Assembly: GCA_937902905.1 (NCBI GenBank)
Contig: CALELW010000182.1
Location: 1 to 7,381, forward strand
Direction of reading: 5' to 3'
Source of the DNA: an uncultured Clostridium sp.
Lineage (GTDB): Bacteria > Bacillota > Clostridia > Lachnospirales > Lachnospiraceae
DNA length: 7,381 bases
Positions within the stretch are counted from its first letter, which is position 1, and every line of letters starts with the position of its first letter. The notes beneath the pieces are model-generated. The model did no database searches. It was given only the letters and a program-made list of their open reading frames with translations, and was not told where the DNA came from. Below, in pieces: positions 5,293-7,381 of this stretch. The translations under genes were made by a program, and so were the position numbers.

Positions 5293-5772
5293 TTACGCTG
5301 CCAGCCAAACCGAGCCAACAAACACTGCTGCCATAATCACGGCACTGCAAACCGTTGCCAAAAATGACATTACAATCTTCTTGGCAACACCGTCTACTTC
5401 TACCGACTGCAAAAGAGCAAAGTTTAATGCCCATGAAAAAACTGTGCAGGCACCAACAACGGCAACCATCGTAGTAAACTGTGAAAAATCGCCATCGAGA
5501 AGAACAATTCCAAGGTCCATTACACAGATAAAAGCAAGGACAAAGAACAACAAATTGATGTTTTTATCTGTCCACTTCGAAAACAGTGCATTGACTAGGC
5601 ACAAACCTCCGGCTGTCATCAGCGTAAACGGAATCTGTGAAAGTCCCTCTACCGGATGAGAAAACCAGTTCATGACAAAACCAACGAGGAGAAATGCCAA
5701 ACCAATGATACATTTTTTCCCATTGCCAAGCCAATTGTTTACAAGTGTCCATAATTCTTTGAGTTGTTTCAT
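5293..5772 (-). CDS. Small multi-spanning membrane protein of unknown function
   Basis: I do not recognise a family. The 159-residue product is strongly hydrophobic, with about five predicted membrane segments (roughly 21-37, 48-65, 73-92, 100-122 and 132-158). A short amphipathic N-terminus (MKQLKELWTLVNNWLGNGKK) and small charged loops (for example SKWTDKN at 65-71) lie between them. Three acidic residues are close to or inside the membrane parts, near D86 and D93-D95. There is no signal peptide cleavage site and no enzyme motif. The start at 5772 is supported by AAAGGAAGGA just upstream and by a TATAAT-type promoter. The gene stands alone: 53 nt separate it from the end of radA, but the promoter in that gap argues for separate expression. 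It ends toward the terminator shared with thyX. Codon usage looks like that of its neighbours. It could be a small transporter-like or stress-related membrane protein, but that is only a guess. Confidence 0.85.
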   Translation of the reverse strand: MKQLKELWTLVNNWLGNGKKCIIGLAFLLVGFVMNWFSHPVEGLSQIPFTLMTAGGLCLVNALFSKWTDKNINLLFFVLAFICVMDLGIVLLDGDFSQFTTMVAVVGACTVFSWALNFALLQSVEVDGVAKKIVMSFLATVCSAVIMAAVFVGSVWLAA

Positions 5773-5794
5773 TTCTTTATCCTTCCTTTATCCA

Positions 5795-5823
5795 ATTATA
5801 TTTTACACAAACCGCATGCGCAA
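5795..5823 (-). promoter_or_regulatory. Promoter of the membrane-protein gene
   Basis: On the minus strand TTGCGC (5818-5823) and a perfect TATAAT (5795-5800) have 17-nt spacing. They lie in the 53-nt gap after the radA stop codon. The predicted start is about 15-20 nt before the ATG at 5772, giving a short leader that still contains the ribosome site. Confidence 0.65.
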
Positions 5824-5825
5824 TT

Positions 5826-7217
5826 TTATAAACCTGCGCAGTCTAACAGCTCTCTCACGTGCTTAACGCCAATAAGTTTAATTTTTTTGGTATCAAGATT
5901 CCCCGCTTTTTCAATGGAGACGCGGTTACTCTCCGGCAGTACGCATACCGTGTAGCCCGTTTTGATTGCCTCTGCCACACGACGCTCTGCCTGCGATACC
6001 GCGCGCACCTCGCCAACCAGTCCGACCTCACCAAACAAAAGCATGCCGTCTTGGAGACTCCGGTTGTGGTAACTCGACAAAAGTGCTGCCACAAGCGCAA
6101 GGTCTAACGCCGGTTCAACGACTCTCATGCCGCCGGCTACATTTACATAAGCATCACAGTCAGCCATCCGCACGCCCATTCGTTTTTCCAGTACCGCCAT
6201 CAAAAGATTCACACGGTTATAATCTGTCCCTACCGCCGTACGCCTCGGCATCGGGAAACTGGTCTGACAGACAAGTGCCTGAACCTCTAGAAGAAATGGC
6301 CGGCTGCCTTCCATCGTACAGGCAACCACCGAACCGGCTTCATTTGGGAGACGTCCCTGCATCAGATATTCCGAAGGATTTGGCACTTCCACTAAACCTT
6401 GATTCTGCATTTCAAAAACGCCGACTTCGTTTGTCGAACCAAAACGGTTTTTGACACCTCTTAGCATCCGGTACATCGCCGTTTTGTCACCCTCGAAATA
6501 AAGCACCGTATCCACCATATGTTCTAACATTCTTGGTCCTGCCACATTTCCTTCTTTCGTCACATGACCAACAATAAAAATCGTAATATTCCTGCTTTTT
6601 GCCAGCTGCAAAAGTGTCGAAGTAATTTCGCGCACCTGACTTACACTGCCGGGTGCCGCATCCACACTTTCCTCAAAAACGGTTTGAATCGAATCCACAA
6701 TCAAAACCTCCGGCTTTACCTCATCCACCGCCTGTAAAATGGTACCGATACACGTCTCTGAAAACAAATACAAATCATCCGTAAATTTGCCAATCCGCTC
6801 GGCACGGAGTTTAATCTGTCTTGCCGATTCCTCACCGGAGACATAAAGCACTTTCGTACCTTCTGCGGACACCAGACGGCACATCTGCAAAAGCAGAGTG
6901 GATTTTCCGATTCCCGGATCGCCACCTACCAAAATCAAAGAACCGGGTACAATACCACCGCCTAAAACCCGATCCAATTCTTTCATACCGGTCGGTCGTC
7001 TGCACTCTTTCTGCGTCTCAATCTCATTCATTTTAGCAGGCTTTGCTGCCATCGGCACAGAGCGGCGTCCACCGCTTAAAGAAATTCTTCCCCGCTTGCC
7101 ATTAGCAGGTGCTTCCACCATCGTATTCCACTCATGGCACGCCGGGCACTGCCCAACCCACTTTGAGGACTCACAACCACATTCCTTACAAAAAAATACT
7201 GTCTTTTCTTTCGCCAT
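5826..7217 (-). CDS. radA: DNA repair and recombination ATPase RadA (Sms)
   Basis: RadA is a RecA-related, DnaB-like hexameric ATPase that helps process recombination intermediates and drives branch migration in DNA repair. The 463-residue product has the expected architecture: a C4 zinc finger (C10, C13, C24, C27) at the N-terminus, a RecA-type ATPase domain with Walker A GGDPGIGKST (98-107) and Walker B VLIVDS (171-176), the RadA-specific KNRFG motif (256-260), and a Lon-protease-like C-terminal domain (about 280-463) containing AYVNVAGGMRVVEPALDLA (356-374). Length is normal for the family (about 450-460). The open frame continues 22 codons further to a GTG at 7283, but AAAGGTGA at 7220-7227 next to the ATG at 7217, and the family N-terminus beginning just before the zinc finger, fix the start. 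In many Firmicutes radA lies by clpC and disA; here a membrane-protein gene follows and the upstream gene is unidentified. No convincing promoter of its own is seen. Confidence 0.98.
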   Translation of the reverse strand: MAKEKTVFFCKECGCESSKWVGQCPACHEWNTMVEAPANGKRGRISLSGGRRSVPMAAKPAKMNEIETQKECRRPTGMKELDRVLGGGIVPGSLILVGGDPGIGKSTLLLQMCRLVSAEGTKVLYVSGEESARQIKLRAERIGKFTDDLYLFSETCIGTILQAVDEVKPEVLIVDSIQTVFEESVDAAPGSVSQVREITSTLLQLAKSRNITIFIVGHVTKEGNVAGPRMLEHMVDTVLYFEGDKTAMYRMLRGVKNRFGSTNEVGVFEMQNQGLVEVPNPSEYLMQGRLPNEAGSVVACTMEGSRPFLLEVQALVCQTSFPMPRRTAVGTDYNRVNLLMAVLEKRMGVRMADCDAYVNVAGGMRVVEPALDLALVAALLSSYHNRSLQDGMLLFGEVGLVGEVRAVSQAERRVAEAIKTGYTVCVLPESNRVSIEKAGNLDTKKIKLIGVKHVRELLDCAGL

Positions 7218-7219
7218 AA

Positions 7220-7227
7220 TCACCTTT
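7220..7227 (-). promoter_or_regulatory. Ribosome binding site that sets the radA start
   Basis: AAAGGTGA on the minus strand lies immediately before the ATG at 7217-7215 (AGG core 5 nt away). It supports this start over the GTG at 7283, whose extra codons would run through a strong hairpin. Confidence 0.75.
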
Positions 7228-7248
7228 CCCACGATATAATGTGCAGAA

Positions 7249-7272
7249 GCACCGGCAAATTCTTGCCGGTGC
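7249..7272 (-). terminator. GC-rich hairpin upstream of radA, possible terminator of the preceding gene
   Basis: A perfect 10-bp inverted repeat (GCACCGGCAA at 7249-7258, TTGCCGGTGC at 7263-7272) encloses a 4-nt loop. It lies between the stop codon of the preceding gene (7315) and radA (7217). The tail on the minus strand is only TTCTGC, so it is a poor intrinsic terminator; it may instead protect RNA or tune read-through into radA. Confidence 0.45.
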
Positions 7273-7314
7273 CCAAAAATCACTTCATTTCCTTTTCTGG
7301 AGTATCCATACTTA

Positions 7315-7381
7315 TCAGCACTTTACAATCTTAACGCTGGATTTCGTGCCTTCGTTCAAAGATAAGCTGGCATTGAGTTTA
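7315..7381 (-). CDS. C-terminal end of an unidentified gene (21 codons visible)
   Basis: One minus-strand frame is open from the window edge to a TGA at 7315-7317 and reads KLNASLSLNEGTKSSVKIVK plus a final Cys. The other two frames on this strand close quickly. The alternating hydrophobic pattern suggests an edge beta strand, but too little is visible to name a family. The ClpC that precedes radA in many Firmicutes usually ends differently in the proteins I know, so I do not assign it. The 3' end lies 97 nt before the radA start, and a hairpin sits in between. Confidence 0.45.
   Translation of the reverse strand, partial: KLNASLSLNEGTKSSVKIVKC

Noticed and set aside
5210..5434. Minus-strand 74-codon frame overlapping the end of the membrane-protein gene, possibly a frameshift extension
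   Set aside because: The membrane-protein frame ends cleanly after a full last helix, and the other frame shows no membrane or domain character, so it looks like a shadow.
5966..6454. Plus-strand 162-codon frame
   Set aside because: Antisense shadow within radA; Pro- and Ser-rich translation without motifs, while radA matches its family along the whole stretch.
7218..7283. Longer radA starting at GTG 7283
   Set aside because: The extension crosses a 10-bp hairpin, lacks a good ribosome site, and adds residues before the usual N-terminus by the zinc finger.
1..7381. Mobile element, phage, defence system or attachment site
   Set aside because: No transposase, integrase, flanking direct repeats around the tRNA, or known defence domains were seen on either strand.

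Overview
The window reads as chromosomal DNA from a low-GC Gram-positive anaerobe, most likely a Clostridia member of Lachnospiraceae type. The evidence is AT-rich spacers, strong AGGAGG-type ribosome sites, a flavin-dependent thymidylate synthase (ThyX), a secreted Big_2/Thr-Pro-linker/esterase protein of a style common in gut Lachnospiraceae, and a tRNA-Leu with an AAG anticodon. The genus assignment is inference.

Layout from left to right. (1) Positions 1-1416, minus strand: a two-gene operon, a cytidylate kinase-like protein followed after 24 nt by gltX, which is cut by the window edge just after its KLSKR motif. A sigma-70-type promoter lies upstream. (2) 1525-2241, minus: a secreted N-acetylmuramoyl-L-alanine amidase with its own candidate promoter and an operator-like inverted repeat. 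(3) 2410-2603, minus: a tRNA-Leu(AAG) gene with a near-consensus promoter and a strong hairpin terminator. (4) 2623-4215, minus: a large secreted esterase with two Ig-like domains. (5) 4379-5020, plus: thyX, divergent from the esterase, with two good promoters back to back in the 163-bp spacer. (6) 5084-5129: a bidirectional terminator between thyX and a convergent gene. (7) 5293-5772, minus: a small multi-spanning membrane protein of unknown function with its own promoter. (8) 5826-7217, minus: complete radA. (9) 7315-7381, minus: the last 21 codons of an unidentified gene.

Most genes are housekeeping: tRNA charging (gltX, tRNA-Leu), nucleotide metabolism (thyX, perhaps the kinase), DNA recombination and repair (radA), and cell-wall turnover (amidase). 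The accessory-looking piece is the exported esterase, probably acting on plant polysaccharide esters or other extracellular esters. I see no phage, transposon, CRISPR array, toxin-antitoxin pair or defence system, and nothing that I would call an undescribed system. The items most worth a second look are the A34-containing tRNA-Leu, the cysteine-rich exported esterase, the unknown membrane protein, and a GC-rich hairpin in the thyX 3' region.
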